Below are positions 1 through 33,500 of a stretch of DNA of 64,000 bases, in pieces. The first letter of the stretch is position 1. Every line of letters starts with the position of its first letter. The notes beneath the pieces were generated by a model, which saw only the letters and a program-made list of their open reading frames with translations, had not been told where the DNA came from and made no database searches. Origin of the DNA: Pratylenchus scribneri. Its lineage: Eukaryota; Nematoda; Chromadorea; Rhabditida; Pratylenchidae. The position numbers were made by a program, and so were the translations under genes. The stretch spans positions 744,001 through 808,000 of the forward strand of contig JAQSEB010000069.1 of the NCBI GenBank assembly GCA_030063045.1. Reading direction: 5' to 3'.

Positions 1-1069
1 TTTGTCTGAAAAAAATAGTAACCATTAATTTATATACTGATTTGTAAAAAATTTTTAAACATTTTTTTGAACCATTTATTCAAATTTCAAAATCATTGCC
101 ATATTGTTCGGATTCCATAACAATGAAAAGCACTTAATAGATTTTTAAGACAAAAAGAAAAAAATATTAATAAAAATAAAGAACCATTGATGAGAATATG
201 ATTTTGGACTAATTTTAATATGGTAAGACATGGGCGGTCTTTTGATGATTATGGAAAGAACTATAGATTCAGTTATATTAGAGATACATTGATGGAATTT
301 GAAAATAAATATGAGGCCTATGAAGCTTTTTATTAAATGAAATGCTTGATTACAACCAAATTCCCCAAATTGGCTTTTTTTACTACTTTTGTATAAGAGA
401 ATATCATTTATTATTCAGGAATGACGCCATTGGATTTTATAAACCATAATTTCCATTATTTTGGAACGTAATTATTAATTAAGTTGAATCGACACTAGGC
501 GACAAATCAAGAAATGCCAAAGATTCCACAATAACAAACAAGCTAGAGGGTATGAAAATCTGTGGAGAATGGATTCAATGAGTGTCTGAAATTGCTGATT
601 CCCCTACTATAGAGAGGAATGAAAAGTGCCAGACAATGGATGAGCCAAGATCCGAGAAGCAAATTGAATAATAATTGACTGGTACTATTGATCGTTCATA
701 ATGAAAAGAAGAATAAAAATTGAAGATAAGAAAAAGAATTACAAAGAGAGAGGGATGGAATAATTAATAATCCTTTTCTCAAATTTAGCCAAAAAATATG
801 TAATTGATAAATATCTTTGACCAATCATTCGCATTTTTGAAAAATTAAAAACATAGGAGGGAAGATGATTACTTAGCCACAATTCAAAATTCTGGGCCAA
901 TAATTTCATAAATCTCCAACCATTACCATACCCTCCCCATGCATTTAAATATGGATTTTATCTTATGATCCCTTAGTAATTGATTCAACATTTTATCTTT
1001 AGCAAAAAAAAAATATTTTGACCATTTTGAATGTATTATCTTCCCAAAAATCACTCCTTCTATTCAGTT
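1..1069. other. AT-rich intergenic stretch, no supported gene
   Basis: No domain-bearing reading frame was found on either strand. The only short frame with coding-like composition is 220-336 on the plus strand (38 codons, starts MVRHGRSFDDYG). Its first codon overlaps a perfect splice-donor sequence (ATG followed by GTAAGA), so it is not called as a gene. A second short open stretch lies near 580-670, also without support. Confidence 0.5.
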
Positions 1070-2362
1070 TTATTCCACATTTTTTTGACATTTATCCTCC
1101 GTAACACATCGTCTATTTTGGTGCCGTTTGTAGCCCCGCTCACATGTGCATGCATGATTCAATCGTAGAGTTTGATTGTGTTCATTTTTGACAAATTCTG
1201 ATGGACAATTCTCTCCAAAGCAACTATCACTGCATGGGAAACGAATATAGGTGATGGAATCCTCGCCGGCAGGACAGCCTGTTAAAATAAATAATTTCAT
1301 CGTATTTTTTAATAAAAGCTATTAACCAATATTATATTTTAAAAATTGATAAGCAAAAATATGATAAAAAAATATCGTTCGTACCCTATTAGTTTTTTAA
1401 AAAAATTAAATTTTCATTTTTTCTCATAAAATTATGAATGTGTTGAATCCGAATAACGCATTGGTTTTGAATTCTGGCTTGTTCAAACACCGGTTTATTA
1501 ATTTTTTTTTATTTGTTCTTTGGTGTATACAAAGATTTTTTCAAACCGGTTTATGAATCAATCCTAGTAACCAGAATTAAAAATCAATTCTATATTCGGA
1601 TTCAACGATATCGAAAATGAAAATCAATTATTAATATAATTTTATAAGAAAAAATAAAACAACATTTTTACCAATTTTATTTTGAAGTTATATTTTAAAA
1701 AGAAATGTTAGAATGACAAATATACATTTTTTGGCATATTTTGTCCGAAAGTCAGAAATTTTAATTGCTTTTTCAAATTCGAATTTTTCTTCAAAAATCT
1801 TTTTTTTTTTTGCAGAAAAAATTTCCACAATTTTAATATCTTTTAAATATAAATTCCTTCGTTTAAATGTTAAATCTAAAATGTCAAACAAAATAATTTA
1901 ATTCAAAGAAAAAACAATCTGAATTCATAATAATTGTTTTCTTACCAAATTGCATTCCAGGATAAACATAGGCATATGGATCCACGTCGATTATTGGACA
2001 TTCTTCCGGTGGAATACATTTTCCCGTTCCCTGATGTCGGAAAAGACCATATTTACAGGCACAACCGCTTCCTCGTTTTGGCAATGATTTTTGCCATGGC
2101 CTCACGAATTCTTCCTCGTTCGTAAAATTTCCTTCACGGTATTCACATTTTTGAAAACTGAGAATTGGAAGAAAACGGAAGAACTCTTCGCCGGGAGGAC
2201 ATTCATCGACAACAACTTTATTTCCATGCTAAATTTTGTAAAAAATTCTCAAATTAATTAATTTTCTTTTCTAAAAAATTTTCCCTTGCAAATTTTTTCA
2301 CATTCAGCCATGCTTGCAAAATGATTGTCATTCACGGGGCAATTGTATAAATATGGCCATTC
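1070..2362 (-). CDS. Kunitz/TIL-type cysteine-rich protein (5' incomplete)
   Basis: Three exons are read on the minus strand: 2362-2285, 2228-1946 and 1278-1070 (stop TAA at 1072-1070). The first encodes YLYNC-PVNDNHFASMAEC-EKIC, the spacing of the C-terminal half of a Kunitz domain. The second encodes DECPPGEEF to CACKYGLFRHQGTGKC and EEC, and the third GCPAGEDS to CTCERGYKRHQNRRC and DKC; both have the CxC-G-x-R-C pattern of trypsin-inhibitor-like (TIL) cysteine-rich modules. Exons two and three join in phase 1 through a GTAAG donor and a TTTTAACAG acceptor. The joint between exons one and two keeps frame only if the donor is GG instead of GT (2284-2283). The N-terminal half of the Kunitz domain and a signal peptide were not found upstream. 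AATAAA overlaps the stop codon. A secreted protease-inhibitor-like role is inferred from the folds. Confidence 0.55.
1442..1606. mobile_element. Hairpin MITE in intron of the TIL gene
   Basis: Perfect 14-bp terminal inverted repeats (GTTGAATCCGAATA at 1443-1456 and its complement at the right end) enclose further inverted segments (TTTGAATTCTGG / CCAGAATTAAAA and ACCGGTTTAT-type arms), so most of the 165 bp folds on itself. There is no coding capacity. No clear target-site duplication was seen. It lies in the 1279-1945 intron. Confidence 0.6.
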
Positions 2363-3887
2363 CTAAAAATTTGCATTTCGATAAAATACTATCATTCGAA
2401 AAATCAACTAGTATTTGTCAATTTTAAAAACCGAAACCGAGGATTTTTAGTGCAAAACCAGAAACCGAGGGTCATCAAAACCAGCTGGTTTCAGATTGAG
2501 ATGCAATTTTTGACTGCAATTTTAACATGTGGGATCATTTTTATAGCTAAAATTTCTCTCTTTTAGACAAAAAGATTTAGCAATTGATTAAGGAAAAAGT
2601 ATTAGAGATAATATTCGAATTATTTTGTTTAGTTTTTTTCGATATTTTATGAAAATGACAAATTTTTACGAGCTTAAAAATTTATATTGATAAATGTTTT
2701 ATGTCGAAGAATTTAATTAATTTTTGGAAATTTTGTGATATTTTGTTCAATAATCAGAATTAGGAAGCTTCTTTATAATTATACTAAATTATCAATTATT
2801 TCCATCATATCTTTAATGTAAAATGAAAAGACAATTTAATAAAACGAGAATAAATGAGCGCCAGAATTTAATTTTAATGATTTTAAAATTTTGCCATTAT
2901 TCTCTCTGCATATTCTCCATAATTTTCGCATTATTCTCTCTGCCTTAAGGTTGAAGAACTAAGTCAAAGTGGATGAATTGAGGAACGAAAAAATGTGTAT
3001 GATTGAAACATATTGTGCATAATTGCTTAAAGGGAAATTGTGATGGAGCTTGGGGATTCCCTGACTGACTGAGTGAAAAAGGGCATTTTTAATAAATAAA
3101 TCAAAAGTTAATTAATCATCATCGGCATTGGCATTGGGACACAAAAGCAGCGCAGATTGGAATTTACAAATTTCAAAATTCATTCTGATTTTTTTCCTTT
3201 TGATAAAATTTGCTTGAGGCAATTTTCCCAGACATTTTCCAAGGCACATTCGCCTACTTATCAGCCATATTTAATATTTATGCCTTCCATAAATTGGGTC
3301 CGCCAAATTAAAGAATAAAGTTCTGCTTGCTTGAATGAAATCACCACATTCTGCTGCACAATTCTCAACCAATTCAAAATGTTCCAATCTTATTGCAATT
3401 TATAATTTCAAAATTTCAATTATTATGTCCTGAATTAAATTCTGGTATTTAGGTGAATCATTTAAATTTTAGCAAAATTAATTTTTTTTTTGGCTATTTT
3501 GGATGCTAAACTCAATTATGACCATATTTCAGTCATATTTGACCAAATTGGTAATAATATGCCATCTTGGTAAAAAGTTGGCTTTACTTACCAAGATATG
3601 ACTTATTCTTGTTAATTACCAAGATTGTCATAATAGGATGAAAATTGGTCAAAATTGGTGTTTACTGTCCATCTTTTTCCCATTTTCCAGACAAAACAAA
3701 TAAAACAAATTTTTGACAAAGATCACACAATTTTGGTGCATCTAAAACCCCAAAGTTTTCAATTGCATCATTTTTATTTTATTTTTCTTATCAAAAATTG
3801 CCCAATTTTGTATTAAAATAAAAGCTGATTAAATAACAAATAAAATAATCCCCCCTTTTTCATTTCACTTTCCCGGTTTCGCCTAAT
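2363..3887. other. AT-rich intergenic stretch
   Basis: This should hold the missing 5' exons of the Kunitz/TIL gene, but none could be identified. Around 2430-2490 there are low-complexity CCGAAACCGAGG-like repeats. About 3525-3665 has small inverted segments (CATCTTGGTAA / TTACCAAGAT and TTGACCAAATT / AATTGGTCAA), which suggest a decayed hairpin element. Nothing else was recognised. Confidence 0.4.
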
Positions 3888-4067
3888 ATGGGAAAAATTG
3901 TTGTTATCGCTTTTTGTATATTGATTTTTTTGACTGCGTCCCGTCCACCGAATGAGTGTCTCCTCCATTCCCCATTTAAAAATGGAGGCCAAACCAAAGA
4001 GCCACCGGCCCTATTCCATTCAACAACCACCTTGCCTTTTTCCGCATTCGACTCGACCATTCATTAA
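3888..4067 (+). CDS. Candidate small secreted peptide, 59 aa
   Basis: A single uninterrupted frame, ATG at 3888 to TAA at 4065-4067. It begins MGKIVVIAFCILIFLTAS, a textbook signal peptide: a Lys near the start, a hydrophobic core of about 13 residues and a small-residue cleavage region. The predicted mature part is about 41 residues (RPPNEC... to ...STIH) with one Cys and no dibasic sites. It stands out as a GC-richer island in AT-rich DNA. An AATAAA lies at 4238-4243. The opposite strand of the same island is also open (4060-3860), so composition alone could explain the frame. No family is recognised; it might also be the first exon of something larger. Confidence 0.35.
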   Translation: MGKIVVIAFCILIFLTASRPPNECLLHSPFKNGGQTKEPPALFHSTTTLPFSAFDSTIH

Positions 4068-4773
4068 AAAGAGTGTTGTTTTGCTTAATTTCTAAATTTG
4101 CCCATTTTTTACCTTTTTATTCTATTGATTTTTTCTATAATAAGAAGAAATACCGAGGATTTTTAGATAAAATCCATCCACCCAAATATTTGAATAGGTT
4201 ATGATTTTTGCCTGAGGCAAATTTCTCATCAGAGTCAAATAAATTCCCTTTTAAAAAATACGTAAATTGCCTCATTCCAACCACATAGCGCATTCCTTTT
4301 ACAGTATAGAATCGTAAATATAAATATATGGGACTTTTCTTATTTCAAATATTTGATTGAACCCTCAAGCAATGTTGAAAACATTATTTTTTCTTATTTC
4401 AATTTTTGAATTTACCTTATAGGCAAATTCCCAACAAATCAAAATTGTAATCTGGGAGAAGAAGAAATCAGAAATTTTTTTCTTGATTATTTGCTGATTA
4501 TAAGAGAAAGACCAAGATAATGACCCTTTATTATCTGCTTTAATAAAAAAATAGAAAAATGATCATAAATCACTCCATTTCTGCTTCCTTCCCCTCCCAA
4601 CTCATTCATTTTTCTAATCAAAAATTAATTTTTTATATATTTACATATCCAAAAAGCAACATTTGTGCGCCCACTATAATTAAACAAACTAATTTTGCAA
4701 ATATTAAAAATATTTTTCAAATTTTAGCTTTCAAACAAAATTGACAAAAAATTATAATAATTCTTTAACAAAA
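4068..4773. other. Upstream region of the CAD gene
   Basis: AT-rich non-coding sequence, with a likely poly(A) signal for the small peptide at 4238-4243. It should contain the CAD promoter and 5' UTR, but no initiator or trans-splice acceptor could be singled out. A 61-codon open frame at 4559-4744 is AT-driven and is ignored. Confidence 0.4.
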
Positions 4774-27079
<22,306 letters not shown>

Positions 27080-27413
27080 AAGAATATTTACAATTGATTC
27101 CATTTTTTGTTAAAACTAAATTATGAAACATTTTGATTTGATTCCATTTTTAATTGTTAAACCGGATTTATTAATTTTTTTAAGTTATTCTTATCAATTT
27201 TTAATATAATTTTGAGATAAAGACGAATAACAGATTTTGTTGGAATTATTTTTTGATTTCCTCTCCTCCCAAATTAAAATTTGCAATTTGGAATTTTCTC
27301 TGTTTCTGAAAATTTTCCTTAACGATAAATGAATACATTTAAAAAAAGAGTGATAAATGTTATTATTTTTCCACATTGCCTATAGGACATCAATACAATA
27401 TGTCAAATGTTTG

Positions 27414-27419
27414 AATAAA
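27414..27419 (+). promoter_or_regulatory. Candidate CAD poly(A) signal
   Basis: The first AATAAA hexamer noted downstream of the CAD stop (335 nt). Weak evidence; a variant hexamer nearer the stop may be used instead. Confidence 0.3.
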
Positions 27420-27982
27420 AAACAAAAGTCCATAATTCTGCAAACAATTCTTTAAATGAAAGATTGCTATCATTGAAAAAGGTGTCATTTGGCGGATTTT
27501 TAAGAAGAAATAATTTATATGGTCATTTAGCGGATTTTTTAGAAGGAATAATTTATTTGAATTATGAGAAATTTGTATCAGGATATTCATATATTTTGGG
27601 TGGATGGATTTTGCCCTAAATTCTTCTCGCCATTCCTCTTATTTTAGTCATTTTAGAACTCCTATATTAGAATTTTTGAAACTTACTCTGCCTCTGGGAA
27701 TTTGCCTACAAGGTAAATTCAGAAATTAAAAATAAGAATTTAAGACTAAGACCATTCACTGGAATCTGCTGGAATAGAATGGCGATGATGATGATCATGA
27801 TGATATAAAGTTAAAGATCGAAACAAAAATTTACATAACAAGAAGAAGAAAGATAGACATACAAAAAGCAAAATGTTTATTCCATAGCTATGAGCTAAAT
27901 AAATGCTTAATATTATAAATAAAATTAATATTTTGGCGATAATGTTAATAATAATAATTTTGCATTAATTTTCTATATATGT

Positions 27983-27988
27983 TTTATT
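27983..27988 (-). promoter_or_regulatory. Candidate poly(A) signal of the Ly6-like gene
   Basis: TTTATT on the plus strand is AATAAA on the gene's strand, 133 nt past its stop codon. Confidence 0.4.
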
Positions 27989-28120
27989 AGCCTAAACAAA
28001 AATTGAATTCATCATTCCTTTTTTCTGTTTTTGCCATTTTCTAAAAAAATCGAATTGAAAAAATTCGGTAATTTTTCTTTCGGTATCTGTGATTGATTTC
28101 TTTTTTCCTCCGAATTCTCC

Positions 28121-28842
28121 TTATTCTTCCTTAAACTGTTGCTGCACTGCCTGTGGCTGATTGCACTGGTCTGTCTCACACAGCTTACAGTCCACCAGTG
28201 TTCCGCCTTGTCGTTCACAACCAATGTTCGCTCTTTCGCAACTGCGCTCATTCCCACAGCCAGCAAATTCAGTTGAATTGTTTCCTAAAAAAAAGAGTGC
28301 GCATTCTTCTGTCGACAAATCAGTCTTTTGAATATAACATTTTAGTGTTTGATCCTACACATTTTATAGAGCTCATCAAGATGCATCGATTGATATATAG
28401 TGTTATCTGTGTTTGGTTCAAAACTAAAAGAGTTATAAACCAAAAACCAAAATAGGGTTTAAACAGTTTAACACTTTGAATTTTGGCCAAAATCCTGACA
28501 AATTATACATCAAACGTTGCATCTCAATGAGCTCTATAAAATGGGTATAAGATTTGGAGATCTAGGATCAAAGACTAAAAAGTTATACTCAAAAAAATGA
28601 TTTGTCGGCAAAAGAATGTAATTTTGAGAAAATAACAAATATTTCCTAAAAGATAAAAAAAAACGGAGATTTACAAAATTAGAAAGAATTCACCAATTTT
28701 ACAAATTGTCAGGGCGCATCGAGTCTCATCCGGTCCATGGCATTTCATCGTAGTCACTGTCGTTGGCACTTCTGCTGTGTAATTGCCATTCACTTTATCA
28801 ACGGATAAACGCAAAGGTTTTGGATCGGCATTTTGTGTTGCC
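28121..28842 (-). CDS. Small cysteine-rich Ly6/ET-like domain protein (5' incomplete)
   Basis: Two minus-strand exons: about 28842-28694 and 28284-28121 (TAA at 28123-28121). They join in phase 1 through GTGAATT and TTTTTTTTAG, giving KCHGPDETRCALTICKIG then NNSTEFAGCGNERSCERA and so on. Nine cysteines are present, ending GTLVDCKLCETDQCN. The C-x2-C-x3-D/Q-CN ending and cysteine spacing are those of nematode Ly6/uPAR-like and ET-module extracellular domains; which of the two cannot be settled by eye. The N-terminal exon with a signal peptide was not found, and the acceptor at 28843-28844 has a poor polypyrimidine tract, so the 5' limit is uncertain. The intron contains a MITE. A secreted or GPI-anchored surface protein is inferred. 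Confidence 0.5.
28304..28617. mobile_element. Palindromic MITE in intron of the Ly6-like gene
   Basis: Same family as 21696-22071: shared AGAGCTCATC, CGATTGATATATAGT, GTTTGGTTCAAAACTAAAAG and ATGAGCTCTATAAAATG, in the same order. The two arms here have diverged (for example GACAAATCAGTCTTTTG against CAAAAAAATGATTTGTC), so this copy is older. Confidence 0.8.
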
Positions 28843-30513
28843 CTGGTACTCCCTTTTGTGTCGGAAATTTGTAATTTTGTCCATTATTTTTTTGGGCATT
28901 TTAATGGTAGATGATACCCAATGTCCTCCTTCCCAAATCCCCACCCCTTTTTGAGTTGAAAATTTGTCATTATATCCATTCATTCTTTTAGGCGTTTTTT
29001 AAGCAAAAAACACCCAAATGAAGCCCATTTTGTTTTTTGTTAAACCCTAGCTTTTACAGGCATTTTCCCTAGGGTCCAACCCTTGGGCACAGTGCCCCAT
29101 CATTAAGAAAATGGGAATGGGATGTGATGGATTGGATATTCAATTATCCTCATTCTGCTGCTGCGCCGTTCTTGTTTTTGGTCTCATCCCACTCATCTAT
29201 TCCCGCGTTCTCTTTCGTCATTAATGCCGCAATGCCATTCTCTGCTGGCCTTCCCTCCCTTTGCTTGAAAAGCGCATAAAGAAAATGCGGGACGGGCTGC
29301 TGTTCTTGTTTTTGTTCTTATTCTCTTTAGAGTTGCTCACGGTTTCCGTTTGAGAAAATCTATACAATTTAAAATCGAAATTGAAAATTTTTGTTCAAAA
29401 AGACGAAAATAGGAGAAACCGAAACCCAAATTCGACATTTTTCAAAAACCCAAAACCAGGTTTTAAAACCGATATATTCGAAAAACTGATTTTGAGTAAC
29501 CCTAGTTCTCATTCCACTCATCCCATTCCATTCTCTTTCATCATTAATTCCAATGCCCATATCCCCGGCCTTCTCCCTCCTTTGCTTGAAAAGCGCATAA
29601 AGAAAATGCGGGGAGGCTAACTCTCGTCATTGGGCTCTCTATTGGGAAGGCCGAGAGCGGCGGCAGCGGCACATTTTATGCCCAACAGTGCTGCCAGCTT
29701 TGCCCCCACACTTATTTTCCATATATCGATTTTTTTATTGTGCCACCACCATGAGCTATGCCACATCCTCCCTTCTTCCTCCCTTTGGACCATGGACCGG
29801 CACCCCACTTTTCTTTTCAAAAAGCCCACATCCGCTTTTCCTTCCGACATTTCCTCCTTTTTTTTATTTTTATTATCTGTGATGGGGCTTTGGGCAACGA
29901 ATAGTAGAGAGGGACTAGTGCTATTCGTGAATCGAAAATGAGGATTCAGGATACGTGTGCAATTTTTAGGCTGCAGTTTTTTATTTTCTATCATTCCAAA
30001 TCCCAATATGAGAGTAAAAATTATTAATGTTATTTAATAGCTTAAATCTGTACATATTTATTTTTATTTTAATGTCAAATTAATTTTGCCTTTTCCAAAA
30101 ATTTGAACGTAATTTTTATTTATAATTCCATATAATTGACATAATTTAACTTATATTCATTTTTCTTTAGGTTATTCTCGAGATGAATTTCAGCTATTAT
30201 TAAAATTCGGTTAATTTACCTAAATTTAATCTTTTATTTCTAATATATGACCACAATAGATTAGGAATTTAAATTTAATCTTTATATTATATTAGAGCAT
30301 ACCCCCAGTTCCATAAGAAAAATTCGAATAAAATCCATTAAACTATTAAATAAACAATAGGTAATATTTTCTATAATGTAGTTAACTAAAATATTAAATT
30401 ATTTTTATTATTTATATTTATTAAATATAATATTTTTTGAAAATATTTTTCAATTAAATATATTCCAGTTTATTTGATTAGAATTTAAAATTGTTGTCAA
30501 TTGGTGACTAAAA
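28843..30513. other. Intergenic and unc-104 upstream region, with a duplicated GC-richer segment
   Basis: 29182-29292 and 29507-29614 are copies of one segment (ending GCTTGAAAAGCGCATAAAGA). They arose as a tandem duplication, as the shared GTTCTTGTTTTTG upstream shows. The second copy is split by an insert at about 29325-29505 with imperfect inverted ends (TAGAGTTGCTCA / TGAGTAACCCTA). 29630-29940 is a C/T-rich tract open on both strands without a recognisable protein. The unc-104 promoter and 5' UTR should lie here, and the missing first exon of the Ly6-like gene may too. Confidence 0.5.
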
Positions 30514-33500
30514 ATGTCTTCTGTAAAAGTGGCCGTCAGGGTGCGACCCTTCAATACCCGTGAAATTGGTAAAAATTATTAATAAAAAAATTTAAAAATA
30601 TTTTTTGATTATTGAAAATAATTTTAATAGCAAATTAAAAAAATATATAAAATTTGATTCCCTCATTTGCACAGAAATGTCATCCAAATGTGTTATTGAT
30701 ATGCTGGATAAAAAAACATGTAAATTAATAATTAAAATTAATTAATAAAAACTTTTTTAAGTCATTACAAACAATGCCAATCAAACCTACAATTTTGAAT
30801 TTGATTTCTCCTATTCATCTTTTGATCGAACCAATCCAAAATATGCCAGCCAGGAGCGTGTCTACAAAGAGATTGGTTTGTAATTTGTTTGAATATTTTA
30901 TTGCAAAAATTTTTGGGTATCATCCGAAAATGTGTAAAATGTAGGGGAAAATTTCATTAAAATGGGCATTATTTTGTCCATGAAACATTGAAATAATTGT
31001 CAATTTCAATCTGCTGCTGGGAATATATGCTTTGGGAAAACCCAATTCTATAAATTTGGCCTTTATAAATATAAGAACTTCAGCAGCTCTTAAATAGATA
31101 TTTTTGATTATAACAAAACAACACATTACTATTGTCATAAAAAATTAAAAAAATAACTTTTTTAGAGTTCTTTAAGGCTTTTAGAGGAATATCGTCTTTC
31201 CAAATTGCTATGCCCAAAAGAATGGGTCAAAGTTTTGAAATTTGTTACTTAATGTTTGTTTCCCTTCATTAGGTATTATTTATATATTTTGGGGCACAGC
31301 AGAGAAATAATTTTTGAGGCATTAAAAAATGCTTGGAAAATATTTTGAATGAAGATGAAAGTCTTCCTTTAAGAAAAATCAAAAAATATTAAAAATAGAT
31401 AATAACTAATTAAAAAATTTTACAGGTACTGAAATGCTTGACCATGCTTTTGATGGGTAAATATAGAAATTATTTAATGATAAAAAATATTTTTACATTC
31501 CAGTTACAATGTTTGTATTTTTGCCTATGGTCAAACTGGTTCCGGCAAATCGTACACAATGAGTAAGCATTATCATTTTGTGTTTAGATTTATGATTAGA
31601 ACTTTGATGTATTTTTAGATTTCAACCAAATAATTTTTAAATTATTCCGGATATTTATTGAGTTGAGCATTTTCGTACCAATAAAACTTAATTAATTGAC
31701 ATAGAAATTTATAGCCAAAAAATTGCCGTATTTTGCTTCATTTTGGATTATTATATTTTTTTTGTCCAATTTCTAATCAAATCCAATAATTCTTTTAAAT
31801 AATTCATCAAAATCAAAATCATGGTTATAAATAATTTATCTGAAAAATGTTTTTTTATAGTGGGCCAACCAAATTGCCCCGATGAGATGGGATTAATTCC
31901 TCGGCTTTGCCGAAGCTTATTTGCCCGGATCATGGAGAACCAAAAAAATGTGCACTTGAAATATACAGTCGAGGTAAATATTTTTAAATATTTTTACAAA
32001 TTAAAATTATTTTCTTCAAGATCTCCTATATGGAAATTTACTGTGAAAAGGTCAAAGATTTGTTATGCCCTAAGGATGAGAATTTGAAAGTGCGAGAGCA
32101 TCCAATTTTGGGCCCATATGTGGACAATTTGAAGAAGATGGCCGTTTGCACATATGAAGAGTGAGTTTGCCCTAGGGGATGGATAAGGGATATTCTCCAT
32201 TTTTGCAAATGAATTTTTCGCATAAATTTTTAAATGAATATTAGTGAATTTAGATAAATTGATTAGAATTAGAGAGATAATCCTAGTGAATGTGAAAAAT
32301 CGATAAAATAGGTAAAAAATTAAACAGTTTATATTTTTGGTGAATTATTTTCTGACCAATTATGTTTTTGATTCATTTTGATATTAAAAATGCTTAATGA
32401 AAAGAAATTATATAGCTTAAAAATAGTTGAGATCAGGGACGGGTTCGATGTTTCGATTTTTTCGATTCGATGTCGATTTTCGGTCATTTTTGGCATCGAA
32501 ATTTCGTTTTTCGTTTTCGAAAAATTTTTTGACCCTCCGAAATTTCGTTTTTCGGTTTCGAAAAATTTTTTGTCTCCCCGAAATTTCGATTTTCGATTTC
32601 GATTTTTTATTTTGGGCCATCGAACCCATCCCTGGTTGAGATATTAGATATTACCAACTTGCAAAATCTAGGTAAACAAAATTTAGATAGTCATTCAAAT
32701 AAATTATAGTAAAAGTTATTTAAATTCCCATTATTTTAGTATTTTTGCCTTGATGGATGCTGGAAATAAAGCCAGGTAAATTTAAATAAAAATCGATTAA
32801 TAAGTTAATTTAATTCATCAGAACGGTGGCCGCCACCAACATGAATTCCACATCTTCACGATCGCATGCAATTTTCACAATTATTTTGACTCAACGGGAA
32901 CATGATTTGGGCACCGATCTGGACACTGAAAAAGTTTGAGCATATGCATAATTTAATTTTTTAAATTTATTTTTCCATTCTTGGATATGAGGCTATAGAC
33001 AAAAATTAAAATTAATTAGCTCTTCGATATATTGGACAATCTTTCATCAATAACTCACCAGAGCAAGGAGGGAATTAATATTAATTTATCTGAAAATGGG
33101 ATATAATTTTGGAGATCCCAATGTTTCCTCTATAATTTGGCATATCTTAAATATAATTAAATTTGATTTTAAAAAAGTTAATTGTCTTTGAATTTGAACT
33201 GTATTGAATTCTAATCTTTTGAGGAAAATTTGCTTATTTTTCATATTATTTTAGCAAGTTTTCAAAAAATCAGTGGATATTTAGGGCATATTTCTATCAG
33301 AGAATTAATGGTTGTTCCCTTCTTTCAATTATTGTGAAAAAATCTAAACAGCTATTTAATTGGCACTATCAAATCTGCTGCTTTGATAAATTAATTCTAA
33401 ATTTAATAATTAAAAAAATAAATTCTCTGCTTATGAATTCAAATAATTAATTCATTAGGCCTATTTATGGAAAAACAAAAATAATTTAACTAAAAATTTT

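Larger units (their letters stand above)
27080..28120. other. CAD 3' UTR and convergent intergenic region
   Basis: AT-rich sequence between the 3' ends of CAD (plus) and the Ly6-like gene (minus). It contains a short tandem duplication (GGCGGATTTTTAAGAAGAAAT and its near copy, 27484-27556) and a GATGATGATGATCATGATGAT run at about 27783-27804. No gene is seen. Confidence 0.5.

Noticed and set aside
220..336. 38-codon ORF MVRHGRSFDDYG...
   Set aside because: Too short, the start codon is part of a splice-donor sequence, and no neighbouring exon was found.
3860..4060. 66-codon minus-strand ORF
   Set aside because: Lies opposite the signal-peptide frame 3888-4067, has no signal or domain and is best explained as its shadow.
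29617..30006. 129-codon minus-strand and 103-codon plus-strand ORFs
   Set aside because: Low-complexity C/T-rich tract open on both strands; no recognisable protein, no splice structure.
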